DNA of 64,000 nt from Martelella endophytica (GCF_000960975.1 NZ_CP010803.1:2632405-2696404); one strand, 5' to 3'; counted from the stretch's first letter, positions 16,579 to 25,539 are shown. Translations and numbers: made by a program. The notes: generated by a model not told the origin, from the letters alone.

Positions 16579-17292
16579 TTAAATCGATGCCTTGCCAATC
16601 GAAGCGCCGCCATCGACATGCAGCACCTGTCCGGTCATGAAGGCGGCATCGTCCGAGAGCAGGAAGGCGATCGCTGCGGCGATCTCCTCCGGCCGGCCGA
16701 AACGGTGCATCGGAATGCCTGCGAGATAACGGGCCTCACCTTCGCTGCCAGGTGCATTGTTGGCCCGGAACAGCTCCGTCTCTGTTGGGCCAGGCGCAAC
16801 CGCATTGACCGTGATGCCGCCGGCCGCCAGTTCAAGCGCCCAGCTGCGCGTAAAGCTTTCAAGGCCGGCCTTGGCCGCCGCATAGCTCGTGCGCTCGATA
16901 CTGCCGAGCACCGTAAGGCTGGAAATATTGACGATCCTGCCCCATCCGCGCGCCGTCATTCCGACGAGAGCCGCCTGCGCCGCGACGAGCGCCGGATGCA
17001 GGTTGACCCGCAACACCTCGTCGAGCGTATCGATGGCAATGCTCCCCAGCGGCGCGGCACGTACGAGGCCGACATTGTTAACGATGCCGTCGACGTCGCT
17101 GTCGCGCACGATGTCAGCAAGCCTGTCCAGCGCGTCGTGGTTGCCGAGATCCAGCAGATGCAGGCTGCCGGGAAAGTCCTCGACGGCATGGCGGGCAATG
17201 CCGATCACCGCGTTGCCCTCCGCTGAAAGCCGGTTCGCGAGCGCCAGCCCGATGCCCTTGCTGGCACCCGTAATCAGAAATGTCTTCTTCAT
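16579..17292 (-). CDS. Short-chain dehydrogenase/reductase (SDR)
   Basis: A 237-residue classical SDR: cofactor motif TGASKGIG near residue 8, NNVG in place of NNAG, catalytic Ser in NISSL, and Tyr-x3-Lys as YAAAK. The C-terminal PGPTETELF and GGASIGKASI are typical. The ATG at 17292 is the only start that gives the N-terminal beta strand directly (MKKTFLITGASKG). It is the last gene of a four-gene minus-strand cluster (GST, enoyl-CoA hydratase-like, peroxiredoxin-like, SDR) divergent from a LysR gene. Substrate unknown. Confidence 0.88.
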   Translation of the reverse strand: MKKTFLITGASKGIGLALANRLSAEGNAVIGIARHAVEDFPGSLHLLDLGNHDALDRLADIVRDSDVDGIVNNVGLVRAAPLGSIAIDTLDEVLRVNLHPALVAAQAALVGMTARGWGRIVNISSLTVLGSIERTSYAAAKAGLESFTRSWALELAAGGITVNAVAPGPTETELFRANNAPGSEGEARYLAGIPMHRFGRPEEIAAAIAFLLSDDAAFMTGQVLHVDGGASIGKASI

Positions 17293-17305
17293 CACATATT
17301 CTTTT

Positions 17306-17332
17306 GGCCCCGCTTCGGCGGGAAGCGGGGCC
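17306..17332 (-). other. Strong hairpin between peroxiredoxin-like and SDR genes
   Basis: GGCCCCGCTTC and GAAGCGGGGCC form an 11-base stem with a five-base loop, in the gap between two co-oriented genes and 13 bases before the SDR start codon. Without a U-run it may be a processing or stabilising element and not a terminator. Confidence 0.5.
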
Positions 17333-17362
17333 TTGTCTCCATTGGTTTCGATGGGGATTGGA

Positions 17363-18040
17363 TCAGCCGGCGGCAAGGCTTGCCGCGTGGCGCAACGCCG
17401 GCAGCATGTCTTCCGGCTCAGGACGACGCGTGTAGTCCGCATTCACCTCGGCATAGAGGATCCCCCCAACCTGTCCGACGACGTAGCGGGCCGGCATCGG
17501 CAGGGTCCAGCTCGGATCACCGTTGAAGGCGGGCAGGTCGTTCTTCAGCGACTTGTAGAGGTCGATCAGATAGTCCTGCATCTCGAAACGCAGGCCGAAG
17601 GCGGCTGCGACATCGTTGTGCGGGTCGGACAATATCGGGAAGGTCAGGATGTTCTGGCGAACCGACTTGCGGCTGTTGACGGGGTTCTGCGGCGAGATGG
17701 CGACGAGTTTCGCGCCGAGTGCCTCGAACTGCGGCAGGACTTCCTGCAGGGCCTGAAGTTCCATGTTGCAATAGGGGCACCAGACGCCCCGATAGAAACT
17801 GATGACCAGCGGACCGTGAGCCAGAAGATCGGCGGATGAGACCTGATTTCCGTCCGGATCCGACAGTGTGAACTCAGGCAGCTTGTCGCCGGCCTTCAGG
17901 GCCTTCTGGGCCGCGCCCGAAGCGATCAGCTCGGCAGTGGCGCGGTGCATCGTCTCTATCACCGAATAGGGGGCGTTATAGGGCGGCTTCCCGGCTTCGA
18001 AATCGGCCTTGAAGGCGTCGAGCTTGGATTGCAGCGACAT
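17363..18040 (-). CDS. Peroxiredoxin-like (AhpC/TSA) protein
   Basis: A 225-residue thioredoxin-fold protein of the AhpC/TSA family. The active-site segment FYRGVWCPYC puts Cys88 as peroxidatic candidate and Cys91 three residues on, a CxxC arrangement typical of the peroxiredoxin-like (PRXL2/AhpC-TSA) branch. A helical N-terminal extension of about 45 residues precedes the domain. It likely reduces peroxides or disulfides in the cytoplasm. It is third in the LysR-linked minus-strand cluster, which suggests an oxidative or electrophile-stress role. Confidence 0.85.
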   Translation of the reverse strand: MSLQSKLDAFKADFEAGKPPYNAPYSVIETMHRATAELIASGAAQKALKAGDKLPEFTLSDPDGNQVSSADLLAHGPLVISFYRGVWCPYCNMELQALQEVLPQFEALGAKLVAISPQNPVNSRKSVRQNILTFPILSDPHNDVAAAFGLRFEMQDYLIDLYKSLKNDLPAFNGDPSWTLPMPARYVVGQVGGILYAEVNADYTRRPEPEDMLPALRHAASLAAG

Positions 18041-18132
18041 GGCGATTGTCCTTTGATTGGAATGGAATCTGGAGCCCGGGGCGTGCCGGACTTCAGGAAC
18101 TGGCTCAGGTCCGGCGATAAGCGGGGGAGTGA

Positions 18133-18903
18133 TCAGTCGTTGGCAGCCATGGAGCGGGCCACTTCGGCAGCGCTGATGCCTTCGAGGGCGAGGCCGTAGC
18201 CGGCGCCTTCGTCGATGATCCGGCGCAGCTTCTGGGTCAGCGCGATGCGGGTGTAGCTCAAGGTCAGCGGCGGCAGAGCTGCAATGCCCTCAGCAATCTC
18301 GTGTGCACGGGCAAGCAGGGTGTCGGCCGGCACAATCTCGTTCACGACGCCCCAGTCCTTTGCGGTCCCCGCATCGAGCACGTGGCGGGTGAGGATGAAG
18401 TAGCGACCGCGGATGCTGCCGATCACTTCCGGCCAGAGCAGGTTGACGCCATCGCCGGGCACGATGCCGAAATCGAAATGCGGCTTGTCTTGGAAAACCG
18501 TCTCGGGCGTGGCGAGGATGATGTCGGTCAACAGCGCATATTCCGAGTGAAGCAGCACCGGTCCGTTCAGCGCGGCGATCATCGGGACCTCGATGTCGAG
18601 GATGTTCATCAGGACCTTGCGGCCTTCGCGAAAAATCTTGTCGTAGCCGCGCGGCGAGAAGAAATCGAAGCCTTCGGGGCTGATCTCGTCCATGAACGCA
18701 TCTCCCGTGCCGGTCAGGATGACGACGCGGTTTTCGGTGTCGGCGCCGACCTGGTGGAAGAGCTCGACGAACTGCTCATGGGCATGGCCGTTGAAGACGA
18801 GCTTGCCGCCACCGGTATGCAGTGCGACCTCGAGGACGCCGCTCGGAGTGCGGGTCAGGCGGGCGTTGGGGAAGGAATTCTTGTAGGTTTCGAACTTGGA
18901 CAT
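18133..18903 (-). CDS. Enoyl-CoA hydratase/isomerase family protein
   Basis: A 256-residue crotonase-fold protein. The pattern VVILTGTGDAFMDE, ALNGPVLLHSEYALLTDIILA and the FGIVPGDGVNLLWPEVIG segment follow the family order. The oxyanion-hole region is altered relative to canonical hydratases (LHSEYALLTDI in place of the usual GGGCELAL), so it may act on non-CoA substrates. The ATG at 18903 follows GGAGAACCACC. It is second in the cluster after the GST gene, with a 44-base gap. Confidence 0.8.
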   Translation of the reverse strand: MSKFETYKNSFPNARLTRTPSGVLEVALHTGGGKLVFNGHAHEQFVELFHQVGADTENRVVILTGTGDAFMDEISPEGFDFFSPRGYDKIFREGRKVLMNILDIEVPMIAALNGPVLLHSEYALLTDIILATPETVFQDKPHFDFGIVPGDGVNLLWPEVIGSIRGRYFILTRHVLDAGTAKDWGVVNEIVPADTLLARAHEIAEGIAALPPLTLSYTRIALTQKLRRIIDEGAGYGLALEGISAAEVARSMAAND

Positions 18904-18947
18904 GGTGGTTCTCCTGTGTGTCTGAGTGGAATTCGTGGATGGAAGGA

Positions 18948-19568
18948 TCAGGCGGCTGGCACGATGGTTTCGACGCGGGCGATGGCCTGCTGAACGGCCG
19001 GGCGCGCGGCCACGGTCTCGAACCAACGGGAAAGGTTGGGGCGACCATCAAGGGTCAGGCCGGGGAAGGCGATGCGCCCAATCCAGCCGAAATGGGCGAT
19101 GTCGGCGATCGTGAATTCCTCGCCGGCTACGAAAGACTGCGAGGCGAGCTTCGTATCAAGCAAGCCAAGGAGCCGTTCGCCTTCGGTCTTGAACCGCGAC
19201 TCGGCGATCGGCTGCGGTTCCGGCGACGAGCGTTTGAAGAAGCCGGCGTTTCCGAAAGCCGGGCTCAGGCCGGAGGCATGGAAGAAAAGCTGTTCGAAGA
19301 CGCGGGCATGGGTGATGCCATCTTTTGGCAGAAGCTTGCCGGTTTTCTCGGCGAGGTGGACGAGGATGGCGGCGCTCTCGGCCAGCACAAAGCCGTCATC
19401 GATCAGGACCGGCACCTTGCCGTTCGGATTGAGCGCAAGAAAGGCTTCGGACTTCTGCTCGCCCTTGCGGACGTTGACCGGCTTCAATTCGTAGGGCAGC
19501 CGCATCTCTTCGAGGGCGATCAGTACTTTGACGCTGTTCGGGGTGGCAAAGGCGTGGACTTCGATCAT
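18948..19568 (-). CDS. Glutathione S-transferase
   Basis: A 206-residue GST with an N-terminal thioredoxin-like domain (residues 1-80, NSVKVLIALEEMRLPYEL, cis-Pro in GKVPVL, and the ESAAI glutathione-binding motif) and an all-helical C-terminal domain. The sequence resembles the YfcG/disulfide-bond-oxidoreductase-like branch. The ATG at 19568 follows GGAGACAAACG. It is the promoter-proximal gene of the minus-strand cluster and lies 105 bases from the divergent LysR gene. Confidence 0.88.
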   Translation of the reverse strand: MIEVHAFATPNSVKVLIALEEMRLPYELKPVNVRKGEQKSEAFLALNPNGKVPVLIDDGFVLAESAAILVHLAEKTGKLLPKDGITHARVFEQLFFHASGLSPAFGNAGFFKRSSPEPQPIAESRFKTEGERLLGLLDTKLASQSFVAGEEFTIADIAHFGWIGRIAFPGLTLDGRPNLSRWFETVAARPAVQQAIARVETIVPAA

Positions 19569-19673
19569 CGTTTGTCTCCATCGGGTAGTGTTCCGTTGAA
19601 GACAGTTATGACCATTCCTCGAGCCTTGCGGCAGGCAGCTCGGCGCGATAGTGGTTATTCCCAAGGAGAATAG

Positions 19674-20552
19674 ATGATGGACAGACTTCAGGCGATGACC
19701 GCGTTCGTGCGGGTGGTGGAGACGGGGTCGTTCTCGCAGGCCGCGCGGCAGATTGGCGTTGGGCAGCCGGCGATCTCGAAGACGATTGCGCAGCTCGAAG
19801 ACCGTCTTCAGGTGCGTCTGCTTATCCGATCCACCCATGGCCTATCTCCGACCGATGCGGGGGTTCGCTTTTACGAGCGAGCAAAGACCGCGATCCATGA
19901 GGCGGACGAGGCCGAGCTGGAGGCGAAGGGTGCCGGTGCGGGCTTGTCTGGCCGCCTCCGTGTCAGTGCGGCAACGACATTCGCGAGGCTGATGATCGTG
20001 CCGAGCCTGCCGGATTTCCTCGCCACCAATCCTGACCTTGAGGTCGACATCGTTCTCGACGACCGGGTGATCGACCTCGTCTCCGAAGGCATCGACATCG
20101 CACTGCGTATGGGCGAGCTCTCCGACAGTGCCGCGGTCGCCCGCAAGATCGCAACCGGCTGCCGGTCCGTGGTCGCGACACCCGCCTATCTCAATCAGTA
20201 TGGCATCCCGCAGGTTCCTGCCGACATCGCCACGCATCAGGCCGTCGTCTACACCCAACTCGGCAATAGTTGGATATTCCGCAGAGATGGCACCGAGGCC
20301 TCGGTCGCCGTGTCGGGACGTGTGCGCTTCACCGCCGCCGAGGGCATCCGCGCCGCCGTCAAGGCCGATATGGGACTGGCAGTAACATCGGACTGGATGT
20401 TCTGGCCGGAGCTTCAGAACGGGGAAGTTCTCCGCGTGCTAAAGGATTGGACGCTTCCGGACATCGACCTTTGGGCGGTCTATCCAACGGGGCGGCTGGC
20501 CAGCGCCAAGGCACGGGCATTCGCCGATTTCGTGGAGACGATCGTCGGCTGA
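19674..20552 (+). CDS. LysR-family transcriptional regulator
   Basis: A 292-residue LysR regulator with a complete helix-turn-helix (residues about 5-62; FVRVVETGSFSQAARQIGVGQPAISKTIAQLE) and effector domain. AAGGAGAATAG precedes the start. It reads away from the GST/enoyl-CoA hydratase/peroxiredoxin/SDR cluster and is its likely regulator. Confidence 0.92.
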   Translation: MMDRLQAMTAFVRVVETGSFSQAARQIGVGQPAISKTIAQLEDRLQVRLLIRSTHGLSPTDAGVRFYERAKTAIHEADEAELEAKGAGAGLSGRLRVSAATTFARLMIVPSLPDFLATNPDLEVDIVLDDRVIDLVSEGIDIALRMGELSDSAAVARKIATGCRSVVATPAYLNQYGIPQVPADIATHQAVVYTQLGNSWIFRRDGTEASVAVSGRVRFTAAEGIRAAVKADMGLAVTSDWMFWPELQNGEVLRVLKDWTLPDIDLWAVYPTGRLASAKARAFADFVETIVG

Positions 20553-20652
20553 CGCAATGGCTCCTCTTGGCGCGAAAAAGCCGTGCGTCAGCAATCTGAA
20601 CACAGTAGAAGCCCTTTAGGGTATGGCCCCGCCGAAACGGAACCGCACATTT

Positions 20653-21285
20653 CTAGATCTCGGTGTGCTCTGCCAACTCGAGGGCATCTTCGATGTCCAC
20701 ACCGAGGTATCGGACCGTGTTTTCGATCTTGCTATGACCAAGCAGAATCTGGATTGCACGGAGGTTAGCGGTTGCCTTGTAGATCATCGCCGCCTTGGTC
20801 CGGCGGAGTGAATGAGTACCGTAGTCTTCCCGCCGTAAGCCGATTGCTGTTACCCATTCATCAACCAATCGTGCATATTGCCGGGTGCTCAAGTGACCGG
20901 CAGGATCGACCCGACTGGGGAAAGCGTAGTCGTCAACAGTTCCACCTCTTCGCTCCAGCCAGGCGAGCAAGCTCGCTCTCACGTCCGCTGTAATCTCAAA
21001 CTGAACCGGGCGACCCGTTTTCTGCTGGACTACTATGGCGCGAGCCCGGACTGACGGCCCCGAGACCAGCGTTCCGATCTTGATCTTGACGAGATCACAG
21101 CCCCGAAGCTTGCTGTCTATGGCCAGATCAAACAGGGCGCGATCACGCATTCGCCCTTCGCGATCGAGAAAGAAGCGGATCGCCCAGATCTGGCGCTGCT
21201 TCAGGGGTTTCTTAACACCGACCATTCGTCCGGCGTTCCATGCAGGCCTGCCGCAAGCGGCAGGATCATACTGTGCTATTCCCAT
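20653..21285 (-). CDS. Short tyrosine recombinase (site-specific integrase)
   Basis: A 210-residue protein that is essentially the catalytic domain of a tyrosine recombinase. All expected residues are present: Arg61, His158-x-x-Arg161 (THSLRR), His184 (LLGHS) and nucleophile Tyr193 (TVRYLG). It lacks the usual N-terminal core-binding and arm-binding domains; GGAG seven bases ahead of the ATG at 21285 supports this short start. No attachment-site repeat is recognisable beside it. Such single-domain integrases are frequent in rhizobial genomes and their targets are mostly unknown. Confidence 0.85.
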   Translation of the reverse strand: MGIAQYDPAACGRPAWNAGRMVGVKKPLKQRQIWAIRFFLDREGRMRDRALFDLAIDSKLRGCDLVKIKIGTLVSGPSVRARAIVVQQKTGRPVQFEITADVRASLLAWLERRGGTVDDYAFPSRVDPAGHLSTRQYARLVDEWVTAIGLRREDYGTHSLRRTKAAMIYKATANLRAIQILLGHSKIENTVRYLGVDIEDALELAEHTEI

Positions 21286-21510
21286 GTTGATACTCCTTCG
21301 GCCACTATTGACCGCCAGGAGGATAGGCGAACATGGTAAACCTAACAGGCCGCGAAGAGACTTGCTGCGATTGGACGATGAGGGCCGACTAGCTGACGTT
21401 TCGCATGTTGGTCTTTGCAAGAGAAGTCGACGTGATACTGGTCGGCAAAGATCTGTTGGAGTTAGCTCTGAAAGCTACTGCTTCGTCCACAAATAGCCTT
21501 GAAAGAGCCC

Positions 21511-21702
21511 TCAGAGGACAGAGGCCGTTTCCTCAGGGTGCTCGGATTGTAACGCATATCCCGCGAACGACCTTCGATCTGTGGTATATCTGGCGGCTTC
21601 GACAGCCACCTTTTCCAGGAGATCGGCGCGCGAAACAGCGGACTTTTCTTCAGTGGCCGCAGTAAGACGGTCGGAGAAGCCGCTGTGTCCGGCGTTCTTC
21701 AA
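21511..21702 (-). CDS. Possible small protein, 63 aa (weak)
   Basis: A short frame with TTG start (21702) reads KNAGHSGFSDRLTAATEEKSA and then a helical, charged stretch. The beginning resembles small rhizobial proteins with an F-x-DR...TA...AK pattern, but the match is weak and the C-terminal part is unlike them. It lies upstream of, and in the same direction as, nothing obvious. It may be a decayed gene. The rest of 21286-21731 shows nothing else. Confidence 0.25.
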   Translation of the reverse strand: MKNAGHSGFSDRLTAATEEKSAVSRADLLEKVAVEAARYTTDRRSFAGYALQSEHPEETASVL

Positions 21703-21731
21703 AACGCTATCTGCACGTCATACTGGACACG

Positions 21732-21956
21732 TCATGCCAGCTTGGCCCGCTTGGCGATGAGAGCGGCGGTCGCCGTCTTCCGGTCTTTCAGTTCTTTTGC
21801 AAGGCGGGCTTCACGAAGCCGCCGGGTCTTTTCTTCGCGGGCCAGAGCGAGGAAATCGAGCTCCTCGACGGCAGCATTGCGCGCAAGGAATTGCGATTGG
21901 GCATTGGCGAAAGCGATCTCCGCCTTCTGGCGAGATTTGCTGTGTGTCTGTGACAT
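21732..21956 (-). CDS. Small basic conserved protein, 74 aa
   Basis: A 74-residue, highly charged, probably all-helical protein (MSQTHSKSRQKAEIAFANAQ, then arginine- and lysine-rich helices REEKTRRLREARLAKE). Similar small proteins accompany cold-shock genes in rhizobia. The upstream-extended frame to 22142 overlaps the cspA gene and is rejected. It lies about 136 bases downstream of the cold-shock gene on the same strand. A nucleic-acid-binding role is possible from charge alone; function unknown. Confidence 0.65.
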   Translation of the reverse strand: MSQTHSKSRQKAEIAFANAQSQFLARNAAVEELDFLALAREEKTRRLREARLAKELKDRKTATAALIAKRAKLA

Positions 21957-22092
21957 GATCTTTCCCGAATTGGACGCCGCGCGGTAACGCGGCAACAAAA
22001 AAAAGGCCAGGCGATCAGCCTGACTTTGCTGGTATCGTGCTCTCGACAGTGCCAGCACATCCGTGGTCAACGGAGAGCGGATACAAGCTGCT

Positions 22093-22302
22093 TCACGCAG
22101 CCTGGAGGTTGCAGGCCGACATCTTGCCCGACTTGCTGTCACGCTCGAGATCGTAGCCGACCTTCTGGCCTTCCAGGAGCTCGCGCATTCCGGAGCGCTC
22201 TACAGCAGAGATGTGGACAAATGCATCTGTGCCGCCATTGTCAGGTTGAATAAAGCCGAAGCCCTTGGTCGAGTTGAACCATTTGACTGTGCCCGTGGAC
22301 AT
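22093..22302 (-). CDS. cspA: Cold-shock protein, CspA family
   Basis: A complete 69-residue cold-shock domain. Both RNA-binding motifs are present: RNP1 KGFGFI and RNP2 AFVHIS. It starts with the family-typical [10 protein letters not shown]; the earlier in-frame ATG at 22335 is not used by homologous proteins. It should act as a single-strand nucleic-acid chaperone in the cytoplasm. The 247-base AT-richer stretch upstream (22303-22549) probably includes its promoter and a structured leader, as is usual for these genes. The second copy at 23755 shares most residues. Confidence 0.92.
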   Translation of the reverse strand: MSTGTVKWFNSTKGFGFIQPDNGGTDAFVHISAVERSGMRELLEGQKVGYDLERDSKSGKMSACNLQAA

Positions 22303-22549
22303 GATGAACCCTTTCATAGCAATAGAAGACCACAACGCCCGAAGTGCTGCGGATGATAATAGCGATTTTTGAAAGAAAAGGTTCGTTCAGGGAGCGCTGT
22401 CAAACGCACAGTTGCCAAAGCTTAACGAGCAAATATCGACTTTTGATATATGGATTCTTTCCATCAGATTGTCAACTATTGGTTATATGACTTCGAAAAG
22501 AATCGACAACTGGTTGTAAAGCTGGAAATCGCTTTTTGCAGTCGCGACA

Positions 22550-23575
22550 TCATGTGCTTAAGCGCGCCTGCCGGAATGAAACCAATCGGTTGGTCCTTTC
22601 ATCCCACAGCACAAACCTGACACAGCGCAGGCTCTCCAAGAGCGTAATCCGTCCCGTGTCGCGCAGTTCCGGGTAATCGCGGAGCACTTCCGGCAAGCGG
22701 TAGAACGGCACCTTGGCCGCAAGGTGGTGAACGTGATGGATACCGATATTGCCGGTGATCCAGCGCAGCGGAAACGGGAGGTCGTAATGCGAGCTGCCGT
22801 TGAGCGCCGCATTCTGGAAATCCCAGTTGCGGCTGTCAGACCAGTGGGTTTCCTCAAACTGATGCTGGATATAGAACAGCCATACTCCGGCTGTCGCGGC
22901 CATCAGCGTGATCGGCAGTTGCACCATCAAAAACGCAACCGGACCTATGAGCCACATCAGCAGGGCAACGGGAATGGCGGCGCCTATCGTGGTGGCGATG
23001 GTCGATGTCCATGGCTCCAGACCTGCCCGCATCAGGCCGAGTGGCAAACGATACTGGCAGATAAACAGCCAGGCGGGACCAAACCCGAACATCACGACTG
23101 GATGGCGATAAAGACGATAACGCAGCCGTCCCCAGGAGGACCGGGTACGATATTCCCGGACCGTCAGCATATCGACATCGCCGATGCCGCGCTTGTCGAG
23201 ATTGCCGGTCGTCGCATGATGAACCGCGTGGGTCCGGCGCCAGTAATCATAGGGCGTCAGGGTGAAAACGCCGATGACGCGACCGGTCCAGTCGTTGGCG
23301 CGCCGGCGGGCGAAGAGCGCGCCATGGCCGCAATCATGCTGCAGGACAAACAGGCGAACAAGGAAACCGGCCGCGGGAACCGTCAGCAACAGCGCCCACC
23401 AATGGCCGTTCAGGACAGCCAGGGCGACCACAACCCACAAAGCCACGAAAGGTAAGGCCGTGACGGCGATCTCGATCGTGCTGCGGAGAGGGCTGGCCTG
23501 CCGGTAGAGCGCAAGCGCTGCGATCCAGGAACGGTGGTTCCGTTCGATTTCGGCCTTCGCGGTATTGCTTTTCAA
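22550..23575 (-). CDS. Membrane fatty-acid desaturase
   Basis: A 341-residue integral membrane desaturase. Three histidine boxes that bind the di-iron centre are intact: HDCGH (80-84), HAVHH (116-120) and HHVHH (280-284), with hydrophobic segments at about 35-75 and 165-230 between them. The LQHDCGHGALF and THAVHHATTGNLDKRG context matches bacterial acyl-lipid omega/delta-12-like desaturases. It introduces a double bond in membrane acyl chains; the position is not decided here. It lies between two cold-shock genes on the same strand, suggesting cold-linked control of membrane fluidity. Confidence 0.9.
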   Translation of the reverse strand: MKSNTAKAEIERNHRSWIAALALYRQASPLRSTIEIAVTALPFVALWVVVALAVLNGHWWALLLTVPAAGFLVRLFVLQHDCGHGALFARRRANDWTGRVIGVFTLTPYDYWRRTHAVHHATTGNLDKRGIGDVDMLTVREYRTRSSWGRLRYRLYRHPVVMFGFGPAWLFICQYRLPLGLMRAGLEPWTSTIATTIGAAIPVALLMWLIGPVAFLMVQLPITLMAATAGVWLFYIQHQFEETHWSDSRNWDFQNAALNGSSHYDLPFPLRWITGNIGIHHVHHLAAKVPFYRLPEVLRDYPELRDTGRITLLESLRCVRFVLWDERTNRLVSFRQARLST

Positions 23576-23754
23576 GGATTCTCCTGGCTCCGGTCCACGC
23601 TTGACCGGGACGCGCGATCATTGGTCTCGAAAGTCTCGCCCCAACCTTCGTAAGGGCGCTCAAAGCAAGAAAGGCCGAGCGCATTGCTCGGCCGATCCAT
23701 CCGTCTTCATATTCCGTGCCAGTACATCCGTGGTCACGGAAGCAAAGACAATCC

Positions 23755-23964
23755 TTATGCAGCGCGCAGGTTTTCCGCAGCGCTTTTGCCGGACCTGTCG
23801 TCCGCAACGACGTCAAAGGTCAGCTTCTGGCCTTCGGCGATGGTGCTCATTCCGGAGCGTTCAACAGCGGAAATATGGACGAATACATCCGAGCCGCCGC
23901 CTTCGACCTCGATGAAGCCAAAACCCTTGGTGGTGTTGAAAAATTTCACTGTGCCAGTGCTCAT
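23755..23964 (-). CDS. cspA: Cold-shock protein, CspA family (second copy)
   Basis: A 69-residue cold-shock protein with RNP1 KGFGFI and RNP2 VFVHIS. It differs from the copy at 22093 mainly in the C-terminal third ([12 protein letters not shown]). GAAAGGAAATCG precedes the ATG at 23964. It precedes the desaturase gene on the same strand by 179 bases, so the two may share a transcript. The region upstream is exceptionally AT-rich. Confidence 0.93.
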   Translation of the reverse strand: MSTGTVKFFNTTKGFGFIEVEGGGSDVFVHISAVERSGMSTIAEGQKLTFDVVADDRSGKSAAENLRAA

Positions 23965-24465
23965 GACGATTTCCTTTCAATCAATCAGAGAGAATGCCCG
24001 GCGGGCACTGAGGGCCGCGACCGAACGACAAAGTCGATGTTGATGGGAAAATCACCAGAGCGCGATGCGCAAAATAAAGTTCGTCAAACAAGATCGATGA
24101 GCGTCATATGCGCTTCTTTCGTGTTTAAATCAAGGCCTGATTTTAGTTTTATTAAAGAAAAAGCGAAAATGAAAAATATAATTATTATAAAAATATTTCC
24201 GTTATGACCTATTATTCAATCGGAATCGTAGATATATGTAGTTTTGCGGTCCGCTAAATCCGACCTCTTAAAAAATCGCCTGTAAAAAATGCTCTTCAGG
24301 ATTTCGCTCACATTGTGAAGCGATGATAGCGCATGCGCGCAACAGGGAGCGTCTTTGTCAGGCCCTCGACGCCAACAGAGCGCGTCCATTTACGCTAAAG
24401 CGGCCGGGGAGCGCTGCCGCCGATCACACCAGACAATTGATCCCAAATCGGAAGGAATCGGCATC
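23965..24465 (-). promoter_or_regulatory. Gene-free, very AT-rich upstream region of cspA copy 2
   Basis: No gene is supported here. Within it, 24121-24240 is about 23% GC by hand count, far below the surrounding DNA. Position and composition fit a promoter with UP-like element and a long untranslated leader of a cold-shock gene on the minus strand. It also serves the gene at 24466 on the plus strand. Confidence 0.5.
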
Positions 24466-24858
24466 ATGGCAGCAGAAAACAATGGAGCATCATCCATCGG
24501 AGAACGGTGGAAAGCCTATCACCCGGCAAAATCGACACTCGTGTGGGCCTGTATCGTCACCGCCATCGTCACGATCGTCGTCGGCTTCACCTGGGGCGGA
24601 TGGGTGACAGGCGGCACGTCAAGAACACTCGCTGCGGAAGCCGGGGACCTCTCCCGCGATGAGTTGGCGACGGTTATTTGCGTCCAGAGGTTCAAATCGG
24701 CGCCTGATTCAGCACAGCAGTTGAGCGAGTTGAAGGCCATCGACAGTTCCTACAAGCAGCGTCAATTCATTGAAGCTGGCGGCTGGGCAACGATGCCGGG
24801 AGACGACAACGCAAGTCGCGGCGCCGCCACGGCATGCGCCAGCGCGCTCGTTGGATGA
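24466..24858 (+). CDS. Small single-pass membrane protein, hypothetical
   Basis: A 130-residue protein with a cytoplasmic N-terminus, one membrane segment (about residues 24-46, VWACIVTAIVTIVVGFTWGGW) and an outside domain of about 80 residues holding two cysteines (VICVQRF and TACASAL). GGAAGGAATC precedes the ATG at 24466. Similar proteins occur widely in Rhizobiales without known function. A longer frame from 24355 adds only arginine-rich unlikely sequence. Confidence 0.75.
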   Translation: MAAENNGASSIGERWKAYHPAKSTLVWACIVTAIVTIVVGFTWGGWVTGGTSRTLAAEAGDLSRDELATVICVQRFKSAPDSAQQLSELKAIDSSYKQRQFIEAGGWATMPGDDNASRGAATACASALVG

Positions 24859-24990
24859 AAAATCACAGAGAATGAAATGCCGATGAGGCAGCCGGCAACG
24901 GCTTTCTCATCGTGCGCGATGCCCAGATTTACGAGCGGCAAGCAAGAGGCGCCACCGCAACAAAGTGCGCCGGACACATGGAGTCTCCAG

Positions 24991-25137
24991 ATGGCCAAAG
25001 GTCAGAAGCGAAGCAATCGCGAAATCAGAAAGCCCAAGAAGGAAAAAAGCACGACATCCGTCGAAGCGCCACCGCTCGGTTCACTGGTCAGAAATGCCGG
25101 GAACAGCAATGTGGCGCGTGGCAAGCCGAAAGGCTGA
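24991..25137 (+). CDS. Small basic rhizobial protein, 48 aa
   Basis: A 48-residue basic peptide, MAKGQKRSNREIRKPKKEK followed by a flexible tail. The MAKGQKR-x-NRE start is characteristic of a small conserved protein found across rhizobia. The frame extends upstream to 24877 but that part lacks the pattern. Function unknown. Confidence 0.6.
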   Translation: MAKGQKRSNREIRKPKKEKSTTSVEAPPLGSLVRNAGNSNVARGKPKG

Positions 25138-25284
25138 ACCGCACGCAGGCTGCCGGTGAATGCACTACCGCGATCCGGGCCGAACCATCTTCTGCCAAGC
25201 TTCTTTGCCGGCGATCGTGTCTGGTCTGATCGCGTGTTTTTAACAGTGGCATTTCGCGCCACCTTCTCAAGGATGTATTCAGCC

Positions 25285-25539
25285 ATGGCACTCGATTTTC
25301 CCAATCAAAGCCGCAGTTACGACAAAAACGGCGGACGTGTCCGCTTTACCGGGCATGACGGCATGTTCGAAGTGATGTTTTTCATCAGGGCCGATGCGCT
25401 GAGTGATCCGGCCGAAGGCGAGGCGAGTTTTCTCGCTGCATTCGATGCAGCCCGCGAGACGATCTACGACGCCGCTCGCAAGATTTACCTGAAGGGCCGC
25501 AAGGCAGTCTATGTCCTGACGGCGGCCGATTTCACCTGA
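25285..25539 (+). CDS. DUF1488 family protein
   Basis: An 84-residue soluble protein with the DUF1488 pattern: MALDFPNQSRSYD, then GGRVRFTGHDGMFEVMFFI, an acidic helix and the C-terminal ARKIYLKGRKAVYVLTAADF. The family is common in rhizobia, often near envelope or transcription-related genes, and has no assigned function. The start at 25285 is preferred over longer frames since homologues begin at this MALDF. Confidence 0.8.
   Translation: MALDFPNQSRSYDKNGGRVRFTGHDGMFEVMFFIRADALSDPAEGEASFLAAFDAARETIYDAARKIYLKGRKAVYVLTAADFT

Noticed and set aside
16486..17226. 246-codon frame antisense to the SDR gene
   Set aside because: Shadow of the SDR, whose catalytic motifs are on the other strand.
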